A stretch of DNA of 46,218 nucleotides, taken from Rhodospirillaceae bacterium. GTDB lineage: Bacteria > Pseudomonadota > Alphaproteobacteria > Rhodospirillales > JABHCV01. The stretch lies in NCBI GenBank assembly GCA_018662005.1, contig JABJHA010000019.1, forward strand, positions 1-46,218, written 5' to 3'. Numbering within the stretch: the stretch's first letter is position 1; the number at the start of each line of letters is the position of its first letter. The notes under the pieces are model-generated. The model was not told the origin of the DNA and searched no databases. It was given only the letters and a program-made list of their open reading frames with translations. This document shows positions 26,209-34,436 of the stretch, one piece after another. The translations under genes and the position numbers were made by a program.

Positions 26209-27714
26209 ATGGCTGCCAATGAAACGCCGATCAAAATCCTGATCGCCGCCCTGGGTGGTGATGGCGGCGGAACGTTGACCAACTGGATCGTCAACGCGGC
26301 CCGTTTGCAGGACCTGCCGGTACAGGCGACATCGGTTCCCGGCGTCGCCCAGCGGACCGGCGCCACCTCCTACTACATCGAGATTTTTCCAACCGCCAAT
26401 TCCGAATTGAATGACCGGAAACCTGTCTTCGACCTGTATCCGGGGCCCGGCGATGTCGATCTGGTGATCGCCACGGAACTTCTTGAAATCGGCCGCGCCA
26501 TCAAGCGGGGCTTTGTCAGCTCGACCAGAACAACCGTCGTCGCTTCCAACCACCGTGTCTACGCGCTGGCCGAAAAAATGATCATGGGCGATGGCCGTTT
26601 CGGGGACGAGGCCATCATCAAGGCCGTGGACAAAATGTCAAAGGCGTCGATCATGCTCGATGTGAAGCAATTGGCAGAGCAGGCGGGCAGCGCCCTGAAC
26701 GCCGTCCTTCTCGGCGTCGTGGCGGCCAGTGGCGTGCTTCCAATAAAGCTCGAGACCTTTGAGCGCGGCATATCGCAAGCCGGAAAAGCCGTCGACGCCA
26801 ACCTGGCGGGATTCGTCGCCGGCCTGTCAAGCTCGGCGCAAAAAGAGCCCGATCCTGGCCCGACCGCCGCCCCTGCGCCGAAGGGAAAAGCCGAGGGCCT
26901 GAAAACCCGCATCGAGCGCGATTTCCCCCAAGCGGCCCATGCAATCATGTTCGAGGCGGCCATGCGCTGCCTTGATTATCAGGACCCAGCCCACGCCGAC
27001 GCCTTCGTTGATCGTCTGGACGGGGTGTGCAAGTTACCGCAAGTCAACCCGGAAATTATGATCGAAACGGCGCGCCATCTGGGCCGCCGCATGACCTACG
27101 AAGACATCATGCGGGTCGCCCAGTTAAAAACCCGCGCTTCGCGCTTTGCCCGTGTGCGCCGCGAAGTTGGGGCTGAACCTGAGCAAATTGTCCAAGTCAG
27201 TGAATTTTTAAAACCGGGGCCCGAAGAAATCGCTGACGCCTTGCCGCGTTTCTTGGGCCGCCCGCTGACCCTGTGGGCGCGGGCCAATCCCGAAAAAGCG
27301 CGTAAAATTCAGTTCGGCTTGCGGGTACGAACCGACACCATACTGGGTTTCGCCATGGTTCGCATGATTGCCGCATTCAGACGTTTTCGGCGCATCAATT
27401 ACCGCTTTGGGGAAGAACAGGCATGGACCGATCACTGGCTGCATCTGGTTGGCAAGGCGATTTCCACAGACCCGGCGTTGGCCTTTGAAGTGGTCAAGTG
27501 TGCGGGTTTGGTGAAGGGATACGGCGATACCTATAAGCGCGGGGCCGGTAATTTCACCTTGATCGCCGATACCCTGATCATTCCGGCTGTCAATGGCGCT
27601 CAGGTTAGCGCCGACGATGTCGCCAGGGCCCGCCAAGCCGCCCAAACAGATTCTCAGGGTTTGGCGCTTAAGACCATTCTCGATGATATTTCGACTGCTC
27701 GGTCTGACATATAA
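26209..27714 (+). CDS. iorB: Indolepyruvate ferredoxin oxidoreductase beta-like subunit (IorB with DUF6537-type tail)
   Basis: The first 190 residues form the gamma-type domain of 2-oxoacid:acceptor oxidoreductases (IAALGGDGGGTLTNWIV, then SVPGVAQRTGATSYYIEI). A long C-terminal extension of about 280 residues, after an alanine/proline linker near residue 215, matches what is called DUF6537 in proteobacterial IorB proteins. Total length is 501. It starts 4 bases after the iorA stop and ends the plus-strand operon. Together with IorA it would convert a 2-oxoacid and CoA to an acyl-CoA with release of carbon dioxide. Confidence 0.85.
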   Translation: MAANETPIKILIAALGGDGGGTLTNWIVNAARLQDLPVQATSVPGVAQRTGATSYYIEIFPTANSELNDRKPVFDLYPGPGDVDLVIATELLEIGRAIKRGFVSSTRTTVVASNHRVYALAEKMIMGDGRFGDEAIIKAVDKMSKASIMLDVKQLAEQAGSALNAVLLGVVAASGVLPIKLETFERGISQAGKAVDANLAGFVAGLSSSAQKEPDPGPTAAPAPKGKAEGLKTRIERDFPQAAHAIMFEAAMRCLDYQDPAHADAFVDRLDGVCKLPQVNPEIMIETARHLGRRMTYEDIMRVAQLKTRASRFARVRREVGAEPEQIVQVSEFLKPGPEEIADALPRFLGRPLTLWARANPEKARKIQFGLRVRTDTILGFAMVRMIAAFRRFRRINYRFGEEQAWTDHWLHLVGKAISTDPALAFEVVKCAGLVKGYGDTYKRGAGNFTLIADTLIIPAVNGAQVSADDVARARQAAQTDSQGLALKTILDDISTARSDI

Positions 27715-27793
27715 GCATAACTATACAGTCAGGGACGCAAGCAGTTTAATCGCCCCCGGATGCCAACTTCAAATCAGGAATTCTTTCCGTCGA

Positions 27794-28327
27794 TTAACTC
27801 GATCCAGTCCCCACCTGCGAACTCGCGTTTCCGATGCTCAAGCGCTGACAGGTGGTTGCAAACCCCAGGGTCCGTTTGACAGTCGGAAAAACCCGCGCGC
27901 TGGCTATGGCAAGGCCCAGATCAACGAGCGCCGCGGCCCCCAACTGATCTTTGACCTGTTCTCTCAGGCCGTCCTGCTCGAGCACATTGTCGAGCGTTGC
28001 CTGAACAAAATCATAAACCAGCCTGACCTCGTCACTCAGATCCTCTCTGCGTCCCTGAATGACTGAATTGATGAACTCTCCGTCCACGCCGTCATCAATG
28101 GACCTGTTAACCGCTATTTGGGCACAGGTGCCGCAATCCTCCTTAATTGTCGCCAGGATACGAGCGACAAAATTAGCTTCCTTGGAAATAACCTCCCGAT
28201 GGCCGGCAAGTGGAAAAACATTGGCAAACTTCTCGAATCCGCCTTCCGAGTGTCGCTTGATTTCACGCATGTATTCCATCGATACACCCAGGTGAGCTTC
28301 CATATCATTAATTAATTGATCCGACAT
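27794..28327 (-). CDS. AhpD-like / carboxymuconolactone decarboxylase family protein
   Basis: The 177-residue protein has the redox-active pair in EDCGTCAQIAVNRSI near residue 65, which is the AhpD core C-x2-C with downstream residues. Members include alkylhydroperoxidase D and gamma-carboxymuconolactone decarboxylase; the CxxC favours a peroxidase or thiol-redox role. It is the last gene of the minus-strand hyu operon and converges on iorB. Confidence 0.72.
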   Translation of the reverse strand: MSDQLINDMEAHLGVSMEYMREIKRHSEGGFEKFANVFPLAGHREVISKEANFVARILATIKEDCGTCAQIAVNRSIDDGVDGEFINSVIQGRREDLSDEVRLVYDFVQATLDNVLEQDGLREQVKDQLGAAALVDLGLAIASARVFPTVKRTLGFATTCQRLSIGNASSQVGTGSS

Positions 28328-28514
28328 TTTTCCAGTCCTTATATAGGGTTACGTTCTCTTCAGGATATCCAGTCAGCGTCTTGTCGGGGGCGACTCCGAT
28401 GACCTGTTCAGGGGTTCGACACTGAGCTACGGCAAAATCAAGACTGTGCTTGACAAGTAACTCTCGCTCGAGGCTGATATCCGCTCGGCGGTGGTCGGTT
28501 ATCAATACTTTCAT
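28308..28514 (-). pseudogene. Remnant of a D-2-hydroxyacid dehydrogenase N-terminus
   Basis: A reading frame of 68 codons begins MKVLITDHRRADISLERELL and continues AQCRTPEQVI. This resembles the first 40 residues of D-2-hydroxyacid dehydrogenases of the C-terminal-binding-protein subgroup. A GGAGAGGA ribosome binding site precedes the ATG. After about residue 40 the similarity ends, and the frame stops 20 bases inside the AhpD-like gene; the NAD-binding domain is absent. It is probably a deletion remnant. A small functional protein cannot be excluded. Confidence 0.5.
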
Positions 28515-28543
28515 CAGGCGTTTATCCTCTCCACCTGCACCGC

Positions 28544-30625
28544 TTAAATAAGTATTCTGACATCCACGATGAGGGCGCCTTGTTCGTTGACAATGACAGG
28601 ATTGATATCGAGTTCCTGAATGTCCGGGTTGTCGCAAACCATTTGTGACACCCGTTCAAGGATATCCACAATGGCGTGCAGATTGCACGGCTCTTCACCA
28701 CGCACCCCTTTTAAAATTTTTGCGAAGGCGATCTCGTCGATCATCTGATAGGCGTCGCGGCGGCTAATCGGGGCCAGGCGGAATGAAAAATCGTTCAGTG
28801 TTTCGGCGTAAACACCGCCCGCCCCGAATATCAGACAATGTCCGAACACAGGGTCTTTCTTGACGCCGATCATTACTTCCTTGCCCTTGGGCGCCATTTC
28901 CTGAATTAAAACGCCGTCAATTTTGGCGTCTAAAGCGCTGAAGCTTTCATAACCATTAACCAGTTCGTGCTGATCCATGATGTTAAGGACAACGCCCCCG
29001 ACATCGGATTTATGCAGAATTTCGCCAGACACGACTTTCATGCAGACGGGAAATTCAATGTCGTCGGATAGGTCCCACAGACCATCCGTGAGAAACTGCC
29101 ATTTTGCGGTTTCGACGCCGTAAGCCTGCAGCATTTGGAAGCCTTCGGTGAACAGATAGTCCCGCCCGGCGGTTTTCGCCTTGCCCAGAATGTCTTTCAC
29201 CGTGCCGATTTTGGCATCGATGACGCCCGGTTCATCAACCGGTTTTAAGCGGCTGTCGCCATACTGGCCCAATTTGACAAGTGTGTTGGCAACATCGTTT
29301 AAGGACGGAAAGACCATACAGTTACCATCGGTCTCGATGCTTTCGGTGAATCCCTCGACGTCGATACCGTAGCTCCAGCACAGTACGGGCTTTTCAGGAT
29401 AGGCCTTTGCAAGGGTCCGGATATGGCCGGAACAATCGTAAGCCGCGTACTTGGGCAGGCTGAACGATGGATAGATACAGATAACGCTGTCGACGCCATC
29501 ATCTTGCATCAGTAGTTCCAGTATCTGCGGGTAGGTCTGATGAAAATTCCTGGCAACCGCCATCCAGATATCAAGCGGGTTATCAACTTCCATCCACGGC
29601 GGGTACAAGGGTCGCACGGCGTCGATCGTGGTTTGCGACAGTTGGGCAAGCTCAAGGCCCGCGTTCTCCAGAGCATCGATGGCCATTATCGCGGCGCCGC
29701 CGGAAAAACTCATGATCGCGACGCGTTTTCCTTTCGGCGGAGAATAGGTCGCAAAAGCCTTTGTCAGCACCCACAATTCCTCGGCGCTAGAGGCGCTGAT
29801 CAGTCCGGCCCTACTGAATGCCGCCTGATAGACTTCGTTCTCACCTGCAACAGCGCCACTGTGCGATGCGACGGCGTTACGACCCGTATCGCTGACGCCT
29901 GACTTGAACATAATGATCGGCTTTTCGCGGGAAATGCGGGATGCCGCGTTCAGGAATCCCGGGCCGTCCCTGATGCCTTCCACATGACAGTGGATGACCC
30001 GGATGTTGTCATCGTTTTCGTAATATTCCAGGATTTCAACAAGGCTGACATCGCAGGCGTTGCCCAGATCAACGGCCACGCCGAACCCGGCGGGCTGGTT
30101 GTTGATGATATGATGGCCCATCATGAAAAGTCCTGACTGCGAAATAATGCCGACCGGTATTTTGCTGTTATGGACCTGGATAAAAGACGACGTGAAATCG
30201 GCGAAGGCGTTGCTTAATCCGATGGTGTTGGGGCCCAGCACCCGAATGTCGTAGGTACGGCAAATTTCGATGATCTCGAGTTGCAGCCGGGCCCCTTCCT
30301 GGTCGGCGTCGGCGAATCCCTGGGTAATGATGATGGCCGCACGGATACCGCTTTGTGCGCAGTCGCGCAGCGTTCCCGGCACCAGCGAACGACCGACCAC
30401 AATAATCGCCAAATCGGCGGGCTCGGGCATATCCCCGACGCCAGGGTAGACGACTTCGTCCACCGGTTCGCTGATGTTTGGATTGATGATCGATACGGAC
30501 CCTTGATATCCGTAGCCGCGCAAAGTGTTCAAAACACTGACCGGTCCGCTAAGGGCTTCTCGTGACAATCCGATGATGGCGATTGACCGGGGATTGAAAA
30601 ACAGTTCCAGGGAAGGTGTGGGCAT
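28544..30625 (-). CDS. ADP-forming acyl-CoA synthetase (acetate-CoA ligase type)
   Basis: The 693-residue fused alpha-beta protein has an N-terminal CoA-binding domain (NPRSIAIIGLS), two succinyl-CoA-ligase-like domains with the catalytic histidine expected at H255 in ASHSGAVAGEN, and a C-terminal ATP-grasp domain (FPVCMKVVSGEILHKSDVGGVVLN). It interconverts acyl-CoA, ADP and phosphate with the free acid and ATP, so it could either activate an acid or harvest ATP from a CoA ester. It lies 3 bases after the LLM gene in the hyu operon. It is mechanistically different from the AMP-forming ligase at 18080. Confidence 0.9.
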   Translation of the reverse strand: MPTPSLELFFNPRSIAIIGLSREALSGPVSVLNTLRGYGYQGSVSIINPNISEPVDEVVYPGVGDMPEPADLAIIVVGRSLVPGTLRDCAQSGIRAAIIITQGFADADQEGARLQLEIIEICRTYDIRVLGPNTIGLSNAFADFTSSFIQVHNSKIPVGIISQSGLFMMGHHIINNQPAGFGVAVDLGNACDVSLVEILEYYENDDNIRVIHCHVEGIRDGPGFLNAASRISREKPIIMFKSGVSDTGRNAVASHSGAVAGENEVYQAAFSRAGLISASSAEELWVLTKAFATYSPPKGKRVAIMSFSGGAAIMAIDALENAGLELAQLSQTTIDAVRPLYPPWMEVDNPLDIWMAVARNFHQTYPQILELLMQDDGVDSVICIYPSFSLPKYAAYDCSGHIRTLAKAYPEKPVLCWSYGIDVEGFTESIETDGNCMVFPSLNDVANTLVKLGQYGDSRLKPVDEPGVIDAKIGTVKDILGKAKTAGRDYLFTEGFQMLQAYGVETAKWQFLTDGLWDLSDDIEFPVCMKVVSGEILHKSDVGGVVLNIMDQHELVNGYESFSALDAKIDGVLIQEMAPKGKEVMIGVKKDPVFGHCLIFGAGGVYAETLNDFSFRLAPISRRDAYQMIDEIAFAKILKGVRGEEPCNLHAIVDILERVSQMVCDNPDIQELDINPVIVNEQGALIVDVRILI

Positions 30626-30628
30626 CGT

Positions 30629-31570
30629 TCATATGACCTTGCCGGGTGTCAGCTTCCTCAATTGCGGCAGCACCTCTTTGGCGAAGCGTTCAAGATAAGG
30701 CATGCGCTGATCGGGCGGCATGATCAAACCGGTCAGAATCTTTGTCGCCCCCGCTTCCACATATCGCGACAGGGTTTCGACGATCTTGTCCGGCGGACCA
30801 AAAGCCACGTATTTATCGACGATTTTTTCGAACGGCTGGTCATAGCGGTAACTCAGAACTTCGATAGCTTTTTGGCGGGCTTCCTCGACATCATCATACA
30901 TGGAGCAATAGGTGAAACAGGCCCAGCCGAAATCATCGGGCAGGGTGCGTCCGGCCTCCAGGGCCATGGCCTTGACGGCTGAAAAGGATTCCCCGGTTTG
31001 CTCAGGCGTATACATATAGGGGTTCCAGCCGTCGCCCAGAGTGGCGGCCCGGCGCATGGCCCCTTCGGCGCGCCCGGATACCCAGATCGGCGGCCCGCCG
31101 GGTTGAACCGGAAGCGGCAGCATATCAACGTCTTCAAGCTGGAAAATTTTCCCCTGATAATCGAAGCGCTCGCCGGCCCAGTATTTGCGGATGATTTCGA
31201 TGGCTTCGGTGGCCCGCTGCCCGCGTTCGCTCATGGGCACGCCGCAGGCCTGAAATTCTCGTGGATAATCGCCACCGACCCCGACCGTCAGGATAATGCG
31301 TCCCTTGGACAACACGTCCAGTGATCCGTACTCCTTAGCCACCATGGTTGGGTGGCGAAGCGGCAACAGCAGGGTCGAAGGGGCCAGCTTGATGGACTTT
31401 GTGGACGCCGCCGCATATCCAAGAATCGATACGGAATCAAGAATGGGGCGATGAAAGACGATGTGCTCGCCGGTCGTCAAAATATCGAAGCCGACGTCCT
31501 CCACGCACTTGAAGTGTTCGGGCTCCCACGGGTCCCCGTCACAATGCATGCCGATGACAATGTCAGACAT
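30629..31570 (-). CDS. LLM-class flavin-dependent oxidoreductase
   Basis: The 313-residue protein has the luciferase-like monooxygenase barrel pattern, with GYAAASTKSIKLAPSTLLLPLRHPTMVAKEYGSLDVLSKGRIILTVGVG near residues 50-100 and PPIWVSGRAEGAMRRAATLGDGWNPY near 170. Such enzymes use FMN or F420; the cofactor is not obvious here. It sits between the enolase-superfamily gene and the ADP-forming synthetase and probably oxidises a pathway intermediate. Confidence 0.88.
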   Translation of the reverse strand: MSDIVIGMHCDGDPWEPEHFKCVEDVGFDILTTGEHIVFHRPILDSVSILGYAAASTKSIKLAPSTLLLPLRHPTMVAKEYGSLDVLSKGRIILTVGVGGDYPREFQACGVPMSERGQRATEAIEIIRKYWAGERFDYQGKIFQLEDVDMLPLPVQPGGPPIWVSGRAEGAMRRAATLGDGWNPYMYTPEQTGESFSAVKAMALEAGRTLPDDFGWACFTYCSMYDDVEEARQKAIEVLSYRYDQPFEKIVDKYVAFGPPDKIVETLSRYVEAGATKILTGLIMPPDQRMPYLERFAKEVLPQLRKLTPGKVI

Positions 31571-31593
31571 GCTGCCTCCAACCGACGAACACT

Positions 31594-32751
31594 TCAGGCG
31601 ACACGATATTTTTCAATTTTGTCCATATCCAGTTCAATCCCCAGCCCCGGTTTGTCGGGGATGGTCAGGAAACCATCAGCATACGCGAAAGGTTCGGTGA
31701 TGATATCATCGGTGTAAAATACCGCCCCGACTTTACAAACTTCACGGCCCTTCAGGGTGGTGACCGGAATCACGTTGGGCTTCACCTCGCCGCGCAGGGC
31801 GGCGATCAGGTGCAGGTTGCCGGCGTTGCCAACTCCGGTTTCAAGGGCCCCGTTCAGATTAACCGGCATTCCGGCGGTCGCCGCGATGACGCCAATCTCC
31901 ATAGCCCGCTGCAAACCGCCGGACTTGGTGTAGTAGATGGAAATCGCATCGGCGCTTTGCTGGCGCACAACCTCCATGGCGTCATAAGGGGTCCACACCC
32001 CTTCATCGGTCCAGACGATGACGTCGACCGCTTCGGTCACCCGGGCCATTGGGCGGCGGCCTTCCAGGGGCTGCTCGACACCGCAGATGCCGAATTTCTG
32101 CATCGCCCGGATGGCGGCAATGGCCTGTTTTGGATTTTTGTATCCCTGGTTGATATCGGGAAAGATATCAACCCGGTCGCCAACCGCTTCGCGAATGGCG
32201 GTGATGATGGCGCAATCGGTTTCAGGATCGCCGGGGACTTTGATCTGCATGGTCTTGATGCCGTCGGCTACCGTGCCGGCGGCTTCCTGGGCGGCAAATT
32301 CAGGGGTCGCGATGCCGACACTGTGACAGACCTCAGCCCTTTCGCGCATGGCCCCGCCAAGCAGTTGGTAAACCGGCACCCCGGCGGCTTTACCGGCAAG
32401 ATCGTGGAGAGCAAGATCAACGGCGGACTTGGCGCACATGTGGCCGCGCACGGGAACATCGATTTGGGCCAACAGGGAAGATATATTACGCGGATCAGCG
32501 CCCAGTAAAATGGGCTTGAAATATTTATCGATCATATGGGCGGCGGTATACGGATCCTCGCCATAATAGCGGTGATGCTCACCACCCCAGTCAGGCAAGG
32601 TCGGCGCTTCGCCCAGCCCGACCAGACCATTATCGGTCTCGATCAGCAGAATCAGATAATTACCAATGGGAATCTGCAGGCCATGCCAGCCGTAGCCTTC
32701 CCACCTGTTGGGCAGTTGAACTTCGATGGTTTCAACTTTTGTAATTTTCAT
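31594..32751 (-). CDS. Enolase-superfamily enzyme (mandelate racemase / muconate lactonizing type)
   Basis: The 385-residue protein has a capping domain followed by a TIM barrel. Metal ligands are visible as D199 (FPDIN), E226 (GVEQPL) and D249 or E250 (WTDEGV). The acid/base residue on the far side is probably K276 (YYTKSGG). At the usual K-x-K position there is Q169-I-K171, so only the second lysine is kept. Possible reactions are racemisation, cycloisomerisation or dehydration of a carboxylate. It starts 6 bases after the hyuB stop, in the same operon. Confidence 0.87.
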   Translation of the reverse strand: MKITKVETIEVQLPNRWEGYGWHGLQIPIGNYLILLIETDNGLVGLGEAPTLPDWGGEHHRYYGEDPYTAAHMIDKYFKPILLGADPRNISSLLAQIDVPVRGHMCAKSAVDLALHDLAGKAAGVPVYQLLGGAMRERAEVCHSVGIATPEFAAQEAAGTVADGIKTMQIKVPGDPETDCAIITAIREAVGDRVDIFPDINQGYKNPKQAIAAIRAMQKFGICGVEQPLEGRRPMARVTEAVDVIVWTDEGVWTPYDAMEVVRQQSADAISIYYTKSGGLQRAMEIGVIAATAGMPVNLNGALETGVGNAGNLHLIAALRGEVKPNVIPVTTLKGREVCKVGAVFYTDDIITEPFAYADGFLTIPDKPGLGIELDMDKIEKYRVA

Positions 32752-32757
32752 GGTTCG

Positions 32758-34434
32758 CTATTCCTTTGGGCCAACGCCGTGATTTTGTTGGGCGCATTGT
32801 GGTGATACTTTCCCTTCACGAAGATCGCGCCGGACCATTTGCTCGTCGCGTTTGGAAGGGTCGCCAAATCCACCACCGCCTTGCGTCTGCATGCTAATGA
32901 TATCCCCTTTGCGCAGGTCCTGGTTAACGGTCTTGGAGGCCAGATTAACAACCTCGCCCTGCCTTTCCAGGGTCAAGCTACCACAAGCCCCGTCGGCGCC
33001 GCCAAACAAGCCGAAGGGGGCCACCTTGAATTTGTCAAACTGGGTATTGAGCATGCCGCTTTGATCAAGGAATTGAATGTCGCGGGCGACGCCCATGCCG
33101 CCTCGGAACTGACCTGCGCCGCCCGTATCGGCAAGAAATTCGTAGCGAGTGTAGCGCAACGGATACGTCGCCTCGACCATTTCGATGGGCGTATTGGCCA
33201 GATTGTGAATACCTTGCGAATAGCAATCCGGGCCATCCTTGGTTGGCCGGGCTCCCCAGCCGCCGACTTCGATATCAAAAAATATCCAGCCCTTGCCGCC
33301 CTCTTCCTCGCTATCACCTGAAAGAATATGAACGTTTGACATGCCGTAATAAGCGGCCGGAATTTTGTCGGGCATGGCTTTCGAGAAAGCGGCGTACAGG
33401 ACATTGGCGATGGTATGGGTGATGGCGTTCCTGCCAACCACCGGAGACGGCGATTGGGCATTGACAACCGAGCCTTCCGGGGCCGAAATTCGGATCGGCT
33501 TGTAACATCCGTAGTTAGGCGGAATGGTGGCGTCCGCTATGGACATGATGACATAATAAATCGCCGATTCCGTCGACGAGATGGTGGCATTGATGGGGCC
33601 TTTTCTCTGCGGGTCGGTACCTTCGAAGTCGATGGCGATCTCACCGCCGCCGATGGTCACCTTGACGGCGACCCGGATGCGCTCGTCGATGACGCCGTCA
33701 TCATCGACAAAATACTCGGCCTCGTAGACGCCTTCGGGTATTTCCTTCAGGCAGGCGCGCATGCGGCGCTCCGATGAATCGATGGCTTCGTCCGAAAGCT
33801 CGCAGAACTGTTCAACGCCAAAGTGATCGACAATTTCGTGCACCGACTTCTCGCCAATTTCCAGGGCCGCCGTCTGGGCCCTGAGGTCGCCCAGGGTCTT
33901 GTCCGGTTGACGGATGTTGGCGGCGAATAAATCGAGGAAACGCGGATCAAGCTGATAGTTTCTGGCGACCTTCATAGGCGGAATGCGCAGGCCTTCCTGA
34001 AAAATTTCGGTGGCATCGCCAGCGTAACTGCCCGGACGCATGCCGCCTACATCCAGATGATGGCCAAGGGTGCCGACGATAGCGACCATCTGCCCTTCCG
34101 CAAAAACCGGCATGAACGTTTGGATATCAGGCAGATGCTGTCCACCCCAATAAGGATCGTTCATGAGAACGATGTCACCCTCTTCCCAAGTTTCCGGCGG
34201 ATATGCACGTTCCATGGTCGTAAGCAAAGAGCGTGACATAGAATTCAGATGCATGGGAATGCGCGAGGCCTGCGCCACGATCCGTCCATTACGGTCGAAA
34301 ACAGCCGTAGAATAATCGAGCATTTCGCGGATAACGGTAGAATAAGACGTCCGCCAGATAATCGCCGACATCTGTTCTGCAACGCCGACGAGGGCGTTTT
34401 GAAAGACGCTGAAACTGATTTGATCGATTGCCAC
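32758..34434 (-). CDS. hyuB: Hydantoinase B / oxoprolinase family subunit
   Basis: The 558-residue protein begins with DQISFSVFQNALVGVAEQMSAIIWRTSYSTVIREMLDYS, the standard HyuB start, and later has GDIVLMNDPYWGGQHLPD and a glycine-rich C-terminus (MQTQGGGGFGDP). With HyuA it forms an ATP-dependent amide, lactam or ketone-carboxylating enzyme. I chose the GTG at 34434, which lies 2 bases after the hyuA stop, instead of an overlapping ATG at 34470. The substrate is not known. Confidence 0.9.
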   Translation of the reverse strand: MAIDQISFSVFQNALVGVAEQMSAIIWRTSYSTVIREMLDYSTAVFDRNGRIVAQASRIPMHLNSMSRSLLTTMERAYPPETWEEGDIVLMNDPYWGGQHLPDIQTFMPVFAEGQMVAIVGTLGHHLDVGGMRPGSYAGDATEIFQEGLRIPPMKVARNYQLDPRFLDLFAANIRQPDKTLGDLRAQTAALEIGEKSVHEIVDHFGVEQFCELSDEAIDSSERRMRACLKEIPEGVYEAEYFVDDDGVIDERIRVAVKVTIGGGEIAIDFEGTDPQRKGPINATISSTESAIYYVIMSIADATIPPNYGCYKPIRISAPEGSVVNAQSPSPVVGRNAITHTIANVLYAAFSKAMPDKIPAAYYGMSNVHILSGDSEEEGGKGWIFFDIEVGGWGARPTKDGPDCYSQGIHNLANTPIEMVEATYPLRYTRYEFLADTGGAGQFRGGMGVARDIQFLDQSGMLNTQFDKFKVAPFGLFGGADGACGSLTLERQGEVVNLASKTVNQDLRKGDIISMQTQGGGGFGDPSKRDEQMVRRDLREGKVSPQCAQQNHGVGPKE

Positions 34435-34436
34435 GG

